Shown: positions 7,746 through 17,079 of the stretch, one piece after another
Numbering within the stretch: the stretch's first letter is position 1
How the letters are laid out: each line of letters begins with the position of its first letter
Source of the DNA: Pelolinea sp.
GTDB taxonomy: Bacteria > Chloroflexota > Anaerolineae > Anaerolineales > Anaerolineaceae
Assembly (NCBI GenBank): GCA_012797975.1
Contig: JAAZOD010000010.1
Location: forward strand, 86,157-150,156
DNA: 64,000 bases
Reading direction: 5' to 3'
The notes under the pieces: generated by a model
Told to the model about the DNA's origin: nothing
Database searches by the model: none
Seen by the model: only the letters and a program-made list of their open reading frames with translations
Program-made: the position numbers and the translations under genes

Positions 7746-9473
7746 CTACCAGCGTTCGATCTCCTGCTGCAGTTCGCCGATCTCCACACGCGCTTTGTTC
7801 AACCCTTCCTGAACTGTGTCGATGTGCTTCGTTTCAGCCCGAATGAAACGGGTATAGGGAGAAATCGCGTCTTCAATGTGTTGCTGGCTCTGTTTGATCT
7901 CTTTCTCAAATTCAGTGGTCAAGGAAGTGACCAGTTTGATACGGAGTGCAGCCAGTTTCTCGTGCAATTCATTCTTTGCCTTACGCCGTTTGGCGGGAAC
8001 GATGAATAAACCCAGAGCTGCGATCACCCCTGCCGTGATGACACCGGTGGCATCCGCTGCGGCAGTGGTGGCCAGTGTGGTGATCAATGCTCCCAGCCCG
8101 ATTGCGCCAATCTCCACCGCCATCGAAGCGGTCACGGCATTCTTCGCATTTTCGGCAATCTGGTTTGCCTCGGCATGTTTGTCATAACTTTGCACCACAT
8201 GTTCCGCTTCCCGGCCGATCGCATCCAGCAAGCGCTGGCGATTGTACACGAAATCGGTATTGATCCCTTCGCCCAGGATATGTTCTTTATGCTCCTTCTC
8301 TCTGTCGGCCAGGCAACGGGTGATCGTTTTCCACTGCTGCAGATCGGAATCCACCAGCCAGTCGATCAGCGCATTGACCTTCTTTTCCACCTGCTGGGGA
8401 ACATCCGCAATGACCTCTTCGGTAAACTCTGCCTGAACCTTTTCTTTCTTCAGCAATTTCAACACTTTTTCCAGGCGGAAACGATCTTCAAAGAATTCAT
8501 CTCCGCGCTGTTCCAGCTCAAAGAAGATCTTTTCCACATCGGTCATACGATAATTGAAATTCTTGTGCATATCTTCCAGATAGATCGTCTGCTGGCGTTC
8601 GATATTCTGCAGCAAGTGGATATCTGCTGCCAGGATCTGACGCTGTGTCTCTGCCAATTGCAGATACTTATCGATGAGATGTGAAGCCACCCCCAAGGGA
8701 TTCAGGAATTTCAGGCGGATCTGGCTGGTCTGATCAAGACTGTTGTGAATATAGGTTTCCAGCGCTTCAAACCGGCTGGCATTCCACAGAGCTACTTCGC
8801 CATTTTTCGCCTTGATCGCCAAGCGCGCGCTGACCGGGAAAATCTCCGGGGTTCTGCCCATCAACGCCTGCGCATTTTCCTGCACAAAGTGAACAACCTG
8901 TGCCAGTTCTTCATCGCTGGTCAGGATATCGATCTTATTCAAAATGATGACCACCTTTTTTCCCCAATCACGAATGCTCTGCATGAAATTACGTTCGCTT
9001 TCGGTGAACGGCCGATCCACGGATGTCACAAAAAGAACCAGATCAGCCCGCGGCACAAAATGGTTGGTCAACTCTTCGTGCTGTCGCATAATGGCATTGG
9101 TACCGGGTGTATCCACAATGCTCAGTTCCGAGAGGAGGTCCACCGGAAAGAGCAGCACCGTCTGGTCCTTTTCCACCAGATGCTGTTCGCTTTTTTCACC
9201 ATAGCGCAAGATGTTGATCTGCGATGTGGTCGGGGTCACCCCTTCTTTCAGCAGGGCCTGGCCAATCAGCGCATTGATGAAGGCGCTTTTCCCTGAATTG
9301 AACTCACCCACGATGACCAGCAGAAAGAGATCATCCAACTGGCGGATGGATTGTTTCAGAGAATCCAGGTCGTCTTTCGAGACGTTATTCTCGACAAAAC
9401 CGAGCTGCAGGTCATTTAAAAAATTGCGCTCGCGCTGTAAAATGGCTTCTTGTGGTTTAGTTAAAATCTTCAT
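7746..9473 (-). CDS. Bacterial dynamin-like GTPase
   Basis: A 575-aa membrane-remodelling GTPase. G1 is GEFNSGKS (56-63), G2 lies at TPTTSQ (78-83), G3 is DTPG (119-122) and G4 is NKID (177-180). Long helical segments follow, as expected for a dynamin stalk. Near residues 455-500 there are two adjacent hydrophobic stretches (MAVEIGAIGLGALI... and GVITAGVIAALGLFIV) that would act as the membrane paddle, followed by a C-terminal coiled coil. GAGGGAG precedes the ATG and TATAAT lies upstream. It is a single gene; bacterial dynamin-like proteins often come in pairs, and no partner is seen here. Confidence 0.9.
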   Translation of the reverse strand: MKILTKPQEAILQRERNFLNDLQLGFVENNVSKDDLDSLKQSIRQLDDLFLLVIVGEFNSGKSAFINALIGQALLKEGVTPTTSQINILRYGEKSEQHLVEKDQTVLLFPVDLLSELSIVDTPGTNAIMRQHEELTNHFVPRADLVLFVTSVDRPFTESERNFMQSIRDWGKKVVIILNKIDILTSDEELAQVVHFVQENAQALMGRTPEIFPVSARLAIKAKNGEVALWNASRFEALETYIHNSLDQTSQIRLKFLNPLGVASHLIDKYLQLAETQRQILAADIHLLQNIERQQTIYLEDMHKNFNYRMTDVEKIFFELEQRGDEFFEDRFRLEKVLKLLKKEKVQAEFTEEVIADVPQQVEKKVNALIDWLVDSDLQQWKTITRCLADREKEHKEHILGEGINTDFVYNRQRLLDAIGREAEHVVQSYDKHAEANQIAENAKNAVTASMAVEIGAIGLGALITTLATTAAADATGVITAGVIAALGLFIVPAKRRKAKNELHEKLAALRIKLVTSLTTEFEKEIKQSQQHIEDAISPYTRFIRAETKHIDTVQEGLNKARVEIGELQQEIERW

Positions 9474-9575
9474 CCAGCAATCTCCCTCTGTCGATTATAG
9501 CACTGCATGGTTTTTTCTCTTTTGCATGATGATCGGTACAGTTTCTTAACTTTTTTTTATAGATTCTTCTCCTAG

Positions 9576-9603
9576 TTGCCATCCGGCTTACATCGCATAC
9601 AAT
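9576..9603 (+). promoter_or_regulatory. Promoter of the ZIP transporter gene
   Basis: TTGCCA (9576-9581), a 16-nt spacer and TACAAT (9598-9603) give a leader of about 35 nt. A GGAGG site is placed before the ATG at 9644. Confidence 0.6.
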
Positions 9604-9643
9604 AATAACGGAACAGTAAAAAATAGCACTGGAGGTAAATCGA

Positions 9644-10456
9644 ATGGCTGCCTTTTTCAATCATTTCAGTCCTGTGATGCAGGCATTATTTGCCACCCTG
9701 TATACGTGGGGGATGACCGCGGTAGGTGCAGCGGGGGTATTTTTATCCAAAGAGGTCAACAAGAAAGTACTAAATGCCATGCTCGGGTTCGCCGCAGGGG
9801 TGATGATCGCAGCCAGCTACTGGTCGCTGCTTGCACCGGCCATCGAGGTGGCGGGAAAGCTCAGCTCCAACGCCTGGCTGGCACCGGCCATCGGCTTTTT
9901 GATGGGCGGACTGATACTGTGGATCATCGACAAGATCCTGCCGCACCTGCATTTGAACATGCCCATGGAATCGGCGGAAGGCATCAAGACCTCCTGGCAG
10001 CGCTCCGTTTTGCTGGTGCTTGCCATCACCCTGCACAACTTTCCTGAAGGGCTGGCGGTGGGAGTCGCTTTCGGAGCGGCCGCAGCCGGCGTGCAGGGAG
10101 CCACACTCTCCGGCGCCATCGCCCTGGCCATCGGCATTGGCATCCAAAATTTTCCGGAAGGGCTGGCAGTTTCCGCTCCACTGCGCAGAGAAAACTTCTC
10201 ACCGTTCAAGAGTTTCTTCTTCGGGCAATTATCCGCCATTGTGGAACCGATGGGCGCCGTTCTGGGGGCGGCAGCCGTGGTGAGCATGCAGCATCTTCTG
10301 CCATACGCACTTTCCTTTGCAGCTGGGGCCATGATCTACGTGGTGATCGAAGAGTTGATCCCCGAAGCGCAGCAGGGTGAAAGCACGGATATTTCCACCT
10401 GGGGTGCCATGCTCGGATTTGCGGTCATGATGATCCTGGATGTGGCTTTAGGATAA
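9644..10456 (+). CDS. ZIP family divalent metal transporter
   Basis: A 270-aa polytopic membrane protein with eight predicted helices. The two intramembrane metal-site motifs are HNFPEG (131-136) and QNFPEG (168-173), the second with Gln in place of the first His. A short His-containing cytoplasmic loop (PHLHLNM, 100-106) lies between helices 3 and 4. ZIP proteins move Zn2+, Fe2+ or Mn2+ toward the cytoplasm; specificity cannot be read here. GGAGGT sits 8 nt before the ATG. murJ follows after 23 nt, so read-through into murJ is likely. Confidence 0.92.
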   Translation: MAAFFNHFSPVMQALFATLYTWGMTAVGAAGVFLSKEVNKKVLNAMLGFAAGVMIAASYWSLLAPAIEVAGKLSSNAWLAPAIGFLMGGLILWIIDKILPHLHLNMPMESAEGIKTSWQRSVLLVLAITLHNFPEGLAVGVAFGAAAAGVQGATLSGAIALAIGIGIQNFPEGLAVSAPLRRENFSPFKSFFFGQLSAIVEPMGAVLGAAAVVSMQHLLPYALSFAAGAMIYVVIEELIPEAQQGESTDISTWGAMLGFAVMMILDVALG

Positions 10457-10479
10457 AATCAAAGAAAAAAGGATTGACA

Positions 10480-12051
10480 TTGAGCAAATTATCGCGTGCA
10501 ACCATTCTTATTTCTTTGAGCTTTGCGGTCAACAAAGTGCTGGCAATCGTCAGGCAGTTGATCATCGCCCGGCAGTTCGGGCTTTCCGCAGAATTGGATG
10601 TATTCAATGTGGCCAATAACGTGCCGGATATGCTCTATTCGCTCATATCCGGCGGGGCATTGGCGATGGCGATCATCCCGGTGCTCTCGGAAGTATTGAC
10701 CAAAGAGGGCCGCAGAGATGCCTGGAAGGTATTCAGCAAAGTGGCCAATATCGCTTTTCTGGCAACCGCGATCATCTCGCTGCTGGTAGGTATTTTCGCC
10801 GAACCATTGGTGAAGAGCCCATTCGGCATTGCACCCGGTTTTTCGGTTGAACAACAAGCGCTGGTGGTCAGGATCATGCGCCTGGATCTGGTGGCAACGC
10901 TGATCTTCTCCATGGCAGGGCTGCTGGTGGCCGGCTTGCAGGCCAACCAGCACTTTTTACTGCCAGCCATCGCCCCCATCATGTATAACGTGGGACAAAT
11001 CTTTGGCGCCCTGATCCTTGCCCCCACGGAAGGCATCACCATCGGATCGATCACCCTGCCGGCGTATGGCATGGGAGTGTATGGCATCGTTTATGGTGTT
11101 TTGATCGGTTCTCTGCTCTACCTCATCACACTCATCCCCGGCCTTTTCCAATACCAATTCACATGGTTCCCCGGCTTCGGGCAGAAAGACAGCTACGTAA
11201 AAAGAATCCTGGCCATGCTGGCTCCGCGCGTCGGCAGCATGCTGTGTTACCAGCTCACCTTTATCGCCCGCGATAACATCGCTTCGTATCTCAGCGAAGG
11301 TGCACCAACCGCTTTAACCTACGGCTGGATGATCCAGCAGGTGCCTGAAACGTTGATCGGTACCGCCTTTGGAACCGCCCTGCTGCCAACCATTTCCGAG
11401 CTTTTCGCCCGCCATGATCAGGCAGGTTACCAAACCACCATCGAAAAGGTGGAACGGGTCATTGTGGCGCTCGCCATTCCCATCACCGTGGTGCTTTCGT
11501 TGACCCTGCGTCCATTCCTCGAAACCGCTTTTGGGTTTGACTCAGCCGCCACCAATCAACTTTTGTGGGTAACGCGCGGTTTTCTGATCGGATTGCTGGG
11601 GCACTGCCTGTTGGAATTGGGATCGCGCATCTTCTTCTCGCAGCAAAATGCGGTCATTCCATTCATCGCATCGGCAGTGAACCTGGGAATCTATATCGCC
11701 GCCGGCAAGCTGCTTTCTGCCCGTCTGGATGTGACAGGGGTGGCGCTGGCAGACTCCATCGCATTTACAAGCCAGGCAGCCCTGCTGCTGATCATGTTCG
11801 CCCTGCGCAATAAGAAACAGACGCAGGCAGAAGGTCCCATCCCTGCAAAACGCCCACGGAATGGGGAGCTGCATGAAACCATCCTGCGCACCCTGATCGG
11901 CAGCGCCGTCGCCGGGGTGGTGGCCTGGGTGGTACTGCAACGCAGTGCAGGATATCCTTCACTCATTCAAGGATTAGCCAGTTTTCTTTTCGGCATCGTC
12001 CTTGTTCTGCCTTTTATCCGGAAAGAACTCAAGGTATTTCTCAAACTATAA
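10480..12051 (+). CDS. murJ: Lipid II flippase MurJ
   Basis: A 523-aa MATE-like (MOP superfamily) membrane protein with about 14 helices. It flips lipid-linked peptidoglycan precursors across the cytoplasmic membrane. The N-terminus SRATILISLSFAVNKVLAIVRQ and the segment ARQFGLSAELDVFNVANNVPDML match the MurJ/MviN family. I chose TTG at 10480 because AAAGGA (10467-10472) is 7 nt upstream; the in-frame TTG at 10474 is only 1 nt from it. The gene is followed by a TPR protein with its own -10 box. A peptidoglycan role is family knowledge. Confidence 0.93.
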   Translation: MSKLSRATILISLSFAVNKVLAIVRQLIIARQFGLSAELDVFNVANNVPDMLYSLISGGALAMAIIPVLSEVLTKEGRRDAWKVFSKVANIAFLATAIISLLVGIFAEPLVKSPFGIAPGFSVEQQALVVRIMRLDLVATLIFSMAGLLVAGLQANQHFLLPAIAPIMYNVGQIFGALILAPTEGITIGSITLPAYGMGVYGIVYGVLIGSLLYLITLIPGLFQYQFTWFPGFGQKDSYVKRILAMLAPRVGSMLCYQLTFIARDNIASYLSEGAPTALTYGWMIQQVPETLIGTAFGTALLPTISELFARHDQAGYQTTIEKVERVIVALAIPITVVLSLTLRPFLETAFGFDSAATNQLLWVTRGFLIGLLGHCLLELGSRIFFSQQNAVIPFIASAVNLGIYIAAGKLLSARLDVTGVALADSIAFTSQAALLLIMFALRNKKQTQAEGPIPAKRPRNGELHETILRTLIGSAVAGVVAWVVLQRSAGYPSLIQGLASFLFGIVLVLPFIRKELKVFLKL

Positions 12052-12090
12052 AGGACAGCTTGAGCGAAAAAGGACGGTATAATAACGCCC

Positions 12091-13137
12091 ATGGCTAAGA
12101 AAAACAAAGAAAAAACCGCTGAAGCAAAAGTCGATCAGCAATTGAACAAAGAAGATACCCAATCGGTAGCAAAAACCGCCAAACCGAAGGGCAAACGACC
12201 GCATTACGTGCGCGCCGTGCTGCTGGGTCTTCTGATGGTGCTGGTGGCTGCGCTGATCAGCGGCTCGCTGGGATATTATTCCGGCATCCGGCAGCGCAAA
12301 ACGGAAGAAGAAAATCAGCGCCTCACCCTGGCTACCACGCATTACAAATATGGCATGGAAGCCATGGCAAGCGGCAATTATGAAGTGGCGCGCATCCAGT
12401 TTGAATACGTGATCCAGATCTACCCCAGCTTCCCGGACATTACCGAAAAATACAGTGAAGTGATCATTAACCTGACCAAAACACAGCAAGCCACCGTCAT
12501 GCCCACCCAGACCCCCACCCTGGATGTTCAGGGGGCACAGGCTTTGTTTCAGCAGGCACAAACCGATATGGCAAATCAGGATTGGTGCAAAGCAGTCGAT
12601 ACGCTGAACGGCTTGCGCGATGAAGACCATACCTATCAAACCCTCACCGTGGACGGCATGGTATGGACCTCCCTGCGCAACTGCGCCATCAAGAAGATAT
12701 CCAGCGATGGTGATCTGGAGGGAGGGCTGTATTACCTCTCGCTGGCAGAAAAATTCGCACCGCTCGATCACGATGCGGTGAACTACTCCACCTGGGCACG
12801 GCTTTATGTCACCGGCGCCAGCTATTGGGATGTGGATTGGGCACAGGTGGTGGCCTATTTCAGCCAGACCTATGCCGCATTCCCTTACCTGCACGACACC
12901 TCCGGCTGGACAGCAATAGACCGCTACCGTGTTGGGCTGCGCGAGTATGGAAAATACCTGATGAGCATTGAAGAATACTGCAAGGCCCAGGAAAATCTGC
13001 AGTTATCCTACAATATTCAAGCGGATGAAGAAGTGGGTAACCTGTTAAATGAAGCGGCCAGTTACTGCCAGGGACCCACCGCACAACCGCTGGCGCCCAC
13101 GCCGACCAGCGAAGTGACCGTTGAACCCACCGAATGA
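12091..13137 (+). CDS. TPR-like membrane-anchored protein
   Basis: A 348-aa protein with a Lys-rich cytoplasmic N-terminus (1-42) and one membrane helix (about 46-68, LLGLLMVLVAALISGSLGYY). Its extracytoplasmic part has TPR-like helical units (YGMEAMASGNYEVARIQFEYV, ALFQQAQTDMANQDWCKAVDTL) and Pro/Thr linkers (PTQTPT and a C-terminal PTPTSE tail). TATAAT (12078-12083) ends 7 nt before the ATG and no Shine-Dalgarno is seen, so the transcript is probably leaderless. It lies 39 nt after murJ. Specific function unknown. Confidence 0.75.
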   Translation: MAKKNKEKTAEAKVDQQLNKEDTQSVAKTAKPKGKRPHYVRAVLLGLLMVLVAALISGSLGYYSGIRQRKTEEENQRLTLATTHYKYGMEAMASGNYEVARIQFEYVIQIYPSFPDITEKYSEVIINLTKTQQATVMPTQTPTLDVQGAQALFQQAQTDMANQDWCKAVDTLNGLRDEDHTYQTLTVDGMVWTSLRNCAIKKISSDGDLEGGLYYLSLAEKFAPLDHDAVNYSTWARLYVTGASYWDVDWAQVVAYFSQTYAAFPYLHDTSGWTAIDRYRVGLREYGKYLMSIEEYCKAQENLQLSYNIQADEEVGNLLNEAASYCQGPTAQPLAPTPTSEVTVEPTE

Positions 13138-13176
13138 CCCTTCTTGATCGTAGAACACAGGGATGACAGGGGCTGG

Positions 13177-14499
13177 TCAACCCAAAGGATCAGCCACCAG
13201 ATCATGAACCAATGCAGCGGTGATCTTCACCGCTGTTATTTTTCCCACCGCCAGTTCACCATTGACCATCACCATGCCGTCAATCTCGGGTGCATCGCGG
13301 TAAGAGCGGCAAATGGAGATGCCATCCCCCACCCCATCCACGATCACCTGCATTTCTTTTCCAATATAGGTGCGGTTCTTCTGCAGTGAGATTTCCTCCT
13401 GGGTGGCGGCCAATCGTTGAACCCGCTTTTCTTTTTCCTGCGGCGCCACATCATTCGCATATTGGAAAGCGGCAGTGCCCGCTTCATGTGAATAGGGGAA
13501 AATGCCCACGCGATCAAACGTCATGGTGCGGATGAAAGTGAGCAGAGTCTGAAAATCCTGTTCCGTTTCTCCAGGAAAACCCACGATGAAGGTGGAGCGG
13601 ATGGCAAGAGCCGGTATTTGGCTGCGCATGGCCTGAATGGATGCCGTCACTTTTCCCATATCCGCAGGGCGGTGCATGCGGTGCAGCACCTGCGGGGCAG
13701 CATGCTGCAGGGGGATATCCAAATAGGGAAGGATGTGCGCATACTCCGCCATCAGGTCGATCAGATCCTGGCTGATCTCACCCGGATAGGTATAGAGAAG
13801 ACGCACCCAGGGAATATCAGGAGCGGAACGGACGATTTCCCTGAGAAGGACAGGCAAGCCATCCTTCATTCCCAGGTCACGCCCATATGCGGTCACATCC
13901 TGGGCGATCAGGATCAGTTCCTGAACCCCCTGTTCCTGTAGAAAACGTACATCGTTCACAATATCGTCCATCTTCCGGCTAACCTGGGCGCCTTTGATCA
14001 ACGGGATAGCGCAAAATGCGCAGCCGCGGTCACAGCCATCGGCGATCTTCAAATATGCGTAGCCCCCCAGGTGCGAAGCGCGTACGATATTTCCCTCTTC
14101 CATTGCCAGCGCCGTCTCGGCAATGCTGGTGATGGGTCGCTCACCCGCCGACTCAAGCTGGCGTACCACCGGCAGGATGTCCATCCAGCGCCGCGTACCG
14201 ATCAGCGCATCCAACCCCGGGATCTCTGCCATCACCATTTTTCGTTCTCGCTGCGTCAGGCAGCCGGCAGCGATCACCTGCTGCGAGGATCTTTTTTCAT
14301 GCATGATCTCTCTCAATAAATCCAGCGCTTCCTGGCGGGCTGGTTGGATGAAACCACAGGTATTGACAACGATGATATCCGCCTGCTGCTGGTCCTCTGC
14401 CAGCCGATAACCCTGTTTCATCAACAGTTCCGCCATCGATTGAGAGTCCACCGTATTCTTGGGGCAGCCAAGGGAATGGATGAAAAATGATCGTTTCAT
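13177..14499 (-). CDS. rimO: Ribosomal protein S12 methylthiotransferase RimO
   Basis: A 440-aa radical-SAM methylthiotransferase that modifies Asp88 of ribosomal protein S12. The N-terminal UPF0004 domain has SLGCPKN (Cys12), Cys48 and Cys80 for the auxiliary [4Fe-4S] cluster. The radical SAM motif CDRGCAFC has Cys156, Cys160 and Cys163. A C-terminal TRAM domain follows, ending in VNGELAVGKI. On the minus strand TATAAT ends about 9 nt before the ATG, so the leader is very short. It is divergent from the small LuxR-type gene, and the promoter region between them carries a 34-bp palindrome. Confidence 0.96.
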   Translation of the reverse strand: MKRSFFIHSLGCPKNTVDSQSMAELLMKQGYRLAEDQQQADIIVVNTCGFIQPARQEALDLLREIMHEKRSSQQVIAAGCLTQRERKMVMAEIPGLDALIGTRRWMDILPVVRQLESAGERPITSIAETALAMEEGNIVRASHLGGYAYLKIADGCDRGCAFCAIPLIKGAQVSRKMDDIVNDVRFLQEQGVQELILIAQDVTAYGRDLGMKDGLPVLLREIVRSAPDIPWVRLLYTYPGEISQDLIDLMAEYAHILPYLDIPLQHAAPQVLHRMHRPADMGKVTASIQAMRSQIPALAIRSTFIVGFPGETEQDFQTLLTFIRTMTFDRVGIFPYSHEAGTAAFQYANDVAPQEKEKRVQRLAATQEEISLQKNRTYIGKEMQVIVDGVGDGISICRSYRDAPEIDGMVMVNGELAVGKITAVKITAALVHDLVADPLG

Positions 14500-14561
14500 A
14501 GGAACCCCATTATAAAATATCTTTCTTCAAATGAACGTTGCAGGTCCGGCGATCAAAACAC

Positions 14562-14619
14562 TTGCATGCGGCCTTCTTTCATGGTATTCTATTATAGAAA
14601 ATATTTTCTATAATAGAAT
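14562..14619 (+). promoter_or_regulatory. Promoter with 34-bp perfect palindrome before the LuxR-HTH gene
   Basis: TTGCAT (14562-14567), a 17-nt spacer and TATTCT (14585-14590) form a sigma-70-type promoter. A 34-bp perfect inverted repeat with no spacer covers 14586-14619, overlapping the -10 box and the expected transcription start. It ends just before the GGGG ribosome binding site of the ATG at 14629. The position suggests an operator for autorepression by the downstream HTH protein; that is inference. Confidence 0.7.
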
Positions 14620-14628
14620 GGGGAAATC

Positions 14629-14883
14629 ATGACCAGCATACAGCCCATGACAACACGCAAAAAGGCAATAAAAAATGGTCCGCCAAGAACCACCCTTACC
14701 AGACGGCAAAACGAATGCCTGCGTCTGACAGCCAGCGGTTTGACCGCGCGCGCCATTGCCCGCCAATTGGGCATTACCGAACGGATGGTGCGCGTCCATT
14801 TGAGCGCAGTCCGCGACCGGCTAGGAGCACATTCAACGGCGGAAGCAGTCTATACGGCGCTCAAGCAGGATATTCTGGATTAA
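14629..14883 (+). CDS. Stand-alone LuxR/GerE-type HTH protein
   Basis: An 84-aa basic protein consisting of little more than a LuxR C-terminal helix-turn-helix. The run LTRRQNECLRLTASGLTAR and then LGITERMVRVHLSAVRDRLG matches the four-helix GerE fold, including the residues that pack the recognition helix. It has no receiver, PAS or autoinducer domain. A palindromic site directly upstream is a candidate binding site. The gene is convergent with the RodZ-like gene, with 6 nt between the stops. Target genes beyond its own promoter, and possibly rimO, are unknown. Confidence 0.8.
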   Translation: MTSIQPMTTRKKAIKNGPPRTTLTRRQNECLRLTASGLTARAIARQLGITERMVRVHLSAVRDRLGAHSTAEAVYTALKQDILD

Positions 14884-14889
14884 CCCGTC

Positions 14890-16410
14890 CTATTTTTCAA
14901 CCGTGGGAGCAGCTGACGGTTTTGGCGTGGCCGTTGGCGTAAGTGTGGGTGTTGAGGTTGGCAGCAAGGTCGGTGTGATGGTGGGCGTTGGCCTGCTCAA
15001 TCCTTCGGCACTGAAATCAAGGTTCACCACCTCACCAAAATCACCCAGCAAGCCCAGATATTTCTGGTTGAAATACACTTCCAACGCGGCACCGTTCCCG
15101 GTGATCAACTGGATGTTTCCTTCTCCCGAGAAAGTGTAGGCATTGCCGGGGACAATCCGTCCCTCGAATTCCACTTCGCCATCCACCGTCACCCGCATCC
15201 AGGCGCGCTGCTGCGCCACGATATACAGTTGGAGCGGTGCGGCATTGGCGGTTGCCACCGGCGTGGCAGGCAGGGCTGCAGGCTGTGTTGCCGCTGAAGT
15301 GGCCGTCACCTGTTCGCTCTGCACAGTCAGCGTGCCGGCCGTTTCCTGCATCTCCAGCGTGGGGGTAAGCGTGCTTTGCAGCATTTCCGAGATCGAAGGA
15401 GCGCCGGTGGGAGTGGCTTTGCTATCCTGACCAAAAATTCTGGAAGCACCCCAGAAAATGAAGACGAACAGCGCGATCACGACCAATGACCCGAACAGCA
15501 GATCGGGGGAAAGAATGCGGCGCAATTTCTCCGGCAAATGGATGCTGACGCGAACCGCCGGCTCATGGGTGGTCCATTTTTCCTGCATTTTTTCTTTGCG
15601 TTGCGCTTCGAGACCTTCGGCATACAGCGTCAACACAGCGTCCTGATCCATCTCCAGGAAATGGGCATAGTTCGACACCATGCCCCGACCCTGCACCGAG
15701 GAGGGCAGGTCTTCAAAGTTGCCATCTTCAATAGCCTGCACATACATGCGGCGCAAGCGGGTAAACTGTTCCACATCGGAAAGCGACAGTCCCAGTTTTT
15801 CACGGCGCTGGCGCATCTGCTGCCCAACCTCTTTGAAAATATCGGCGGAGGAACGCAGCGGGGCATTTTCTTTGGGCGCTGTTTTTCCTTTTTCTTTTTG
15901 CCCAGTTTTTTCTTTATGGGTTTTTCCTTTGCGGGTGCTCTCCTGCGCCGGTTTCTGCGTTTGCAATTCCTGTGCGGTTTCGGAACCCTCGGGCATTGCT
16001 GAGGTTTCCTCCGTCGCCTTTTCCTTCTTGTTCAATTTTGGCAATCGACCAAACAGCGCATGCAATTTATCCATGACCCTGCCACTTTTTTTGGGGGGCT
16101 TCACGGATTTTTCTTCCTCCCCTGCAGAAACCTCGCGCAGCGCTGATTCGCTGGGGATCTCAATTTCTTTTTCTTCTGAAGCCGGTTTTTCCAGAAGTTC
16201 CAACAATGGTTGCGCGTCAATCCCAAGGAAAGCAGCATATAAACGTAAAAAACCGCGCGCCTGCGCCCGCGAGGGCAGCAATTCGGGGCGGTCATTTTCC
16301 AACTCCTGCAAATATTGCAGCTTGATATGGGTAGCCCTGGCTGCCTCTTGCAGCGATAACTCTTTCAGAGTGCGGGTATCTTTTAAGATCTGACCAACAG
16401 TTTTGCTCAT
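14890..16410 (-). CDS. RodZ-like membrane protein with two HTH domains
   Basis: A 506-aa protein with two HTH_25-type domains: residues 4-75 (VGQILKDTRTLKELSLQEAA) and 191-268 (FKEVGQQMRQRREKLGLSLS). A Lys/Glu-rich linker joins them. One membrane helix (304-324) and a DUF4115-like C-terminal domain (about 395-470, RAWMRVTVDGEVEFEGRI) follow. The end is a Pro/Thr tail (PTPTITPTLLPTSTPT). RodZ normally has one HTH, which binds MreB; here the domain is duplicated. TATAAT lies 8 nt before the ATG. rplI lies upstream behind a terminator, so the gene has its own promoter. A role in cell shape is inferred. Confidence 0.8.
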   Translation of the reverse strand: MSKTVGQILKDTRTLKELSLQEAARATHIKLQYLQELENDRPELLPSRAQARGFLRLYAAFLGIDAQPLLELLEKPASEEKEIEIPSESALREVSAGEEEKSVKPPKKSGRVMDKLHALFGRLPKLNKKEKATEETSAMPEGSETAQELQTQKPAQESTRKGKTHKEKTGQKEKGKTAPKENAPLRSSADIFKEVGQQMRQRREKLGLSLSDVEQFTRLRRMYVQAIEDGNFEDLPSSVQGRGMVSNYAHFLEMDQDAVLTLYAEGLEAQRKEKMQEKWTTHEPAVRVSIHLPEKLRRILSPDLLFGSLVVIALFVFIFWGASRIFGQDSKATPTGAPSISEMLQSTLTPTLEMQETAGTLTVQSEQVTATSAATQPAALPATPVATANAAPLQLYIVAQQRAWMRVTVDGEVEFEGRIVPGNAYTFSGEGNIQLITGNGAALEVYFNQKYLGLLGDFGEVVNLDFSAEGLSRPTPTITPTLLPTSTPTLTPTATPKPSAAPTVEK

Positions 16411-16435
16411 TGTGTTTGATTATAACCAGAAATAA

Positions 16436-16474
16436 AAAAAAGAACCGGCCTGTGATCCCTCGCAGACCGGTTTC
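16436..16474 (-). terminator. Terminator after rplI
   Basis: A GC-rich stem (AACCGGCCTG with CAGACCGGTT, one mismatch) around a 10-nt loop is followed on the minus strand by eight Ts. Confidence 0.88.
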
Positions 16475-16488
16475 TCATTTTGATGATC

Positions 16489-17079
16489 TTATTCCTGGTC
16501 GACCTTTTGTTCAGGTTCGGTGAAGGAAGGAATTTCATCAATTGTGGGAAGTTTCTTTTCCTTTTCTTTTTCTTTCTGCTCTTTCTTTTCTTCCTTTTCC
16601 TTCTCTTTCAACGCCTTGGCGGCTTTCTCTACCTCTTCTTCACTGACCACGGTGACATTCACCTCAGGGATCAGATCGAAGGTCAGGCGCACCTTGACAT
16701 GATGAAGACCCACTTCACGCAATGGCTGCGATTCGATCCAGTGGCGATCAACCTTGACACCACTCTTCGCTTCAATGGCATCGGCGATCATTTGCTGGGT
16801 GATGGAACCATACAAATGACCGGTTTCGCCGACCTTGGCAGTGAAAGAAAGTTCCAGCCCTTTGATCTTTTCGGCAACGCCTGACATTTCTTCATTGAGA
16901 GCGAGGCGGCGCTTTTCGGCAGCCAGCTGGATCTTTTCGACCTGCTTTAATGCTCCGGGGGTCGCCATGACCGCCAGTTTTTGGGGGATCAGGAAATTTC
17001 TTCCGTAACCGTTGGCAACCTTTTTAATTTCCCCTGCCCTGCCTAAATTATAGACATCTCGAATCAATAATACTTTCAT
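16489..17079 (-). CDS. rplI: 50S ribosomal protein L9 with charged C-terminal extension
   Basis: Ribosomal protein L9, which binds 23S rRNA near the L1 stalk. The N-terminal domain MKVLLIRDVYNLGRAGEIKK with GYGRNFLIPQKLA is canonical, followed by the connecting helix and the C-terminal domain (LYGSITQQMIADAI). The usual protein has about 148 residues. This one has 196, because about 45 residues of almost pure Lys/Glu (EKEKEEKKEQKEKEK) and a short acidic end are added. The gene stands alone, without rpsR, ssb or dnaB nearby. Confidence 0.96.
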   Translation of the reverse strand: MKVLLIRDVYNLGRAGEIKKVANGYGRNFLIPQKLAVMATPGALKQVEKIQLAAEKRRLALNEEMSGVAEKIKGLELSFTAKVGETGHLYGSITQQMIADAIEAKSGVKVDRHWIESQPLREVGLHHVKVRLTFDLIPEVNVTVVSEEEVEKAAKALKEKEKEEKKEQKEKEKEKKLPTIDEIPSFTEPEQKVDQE

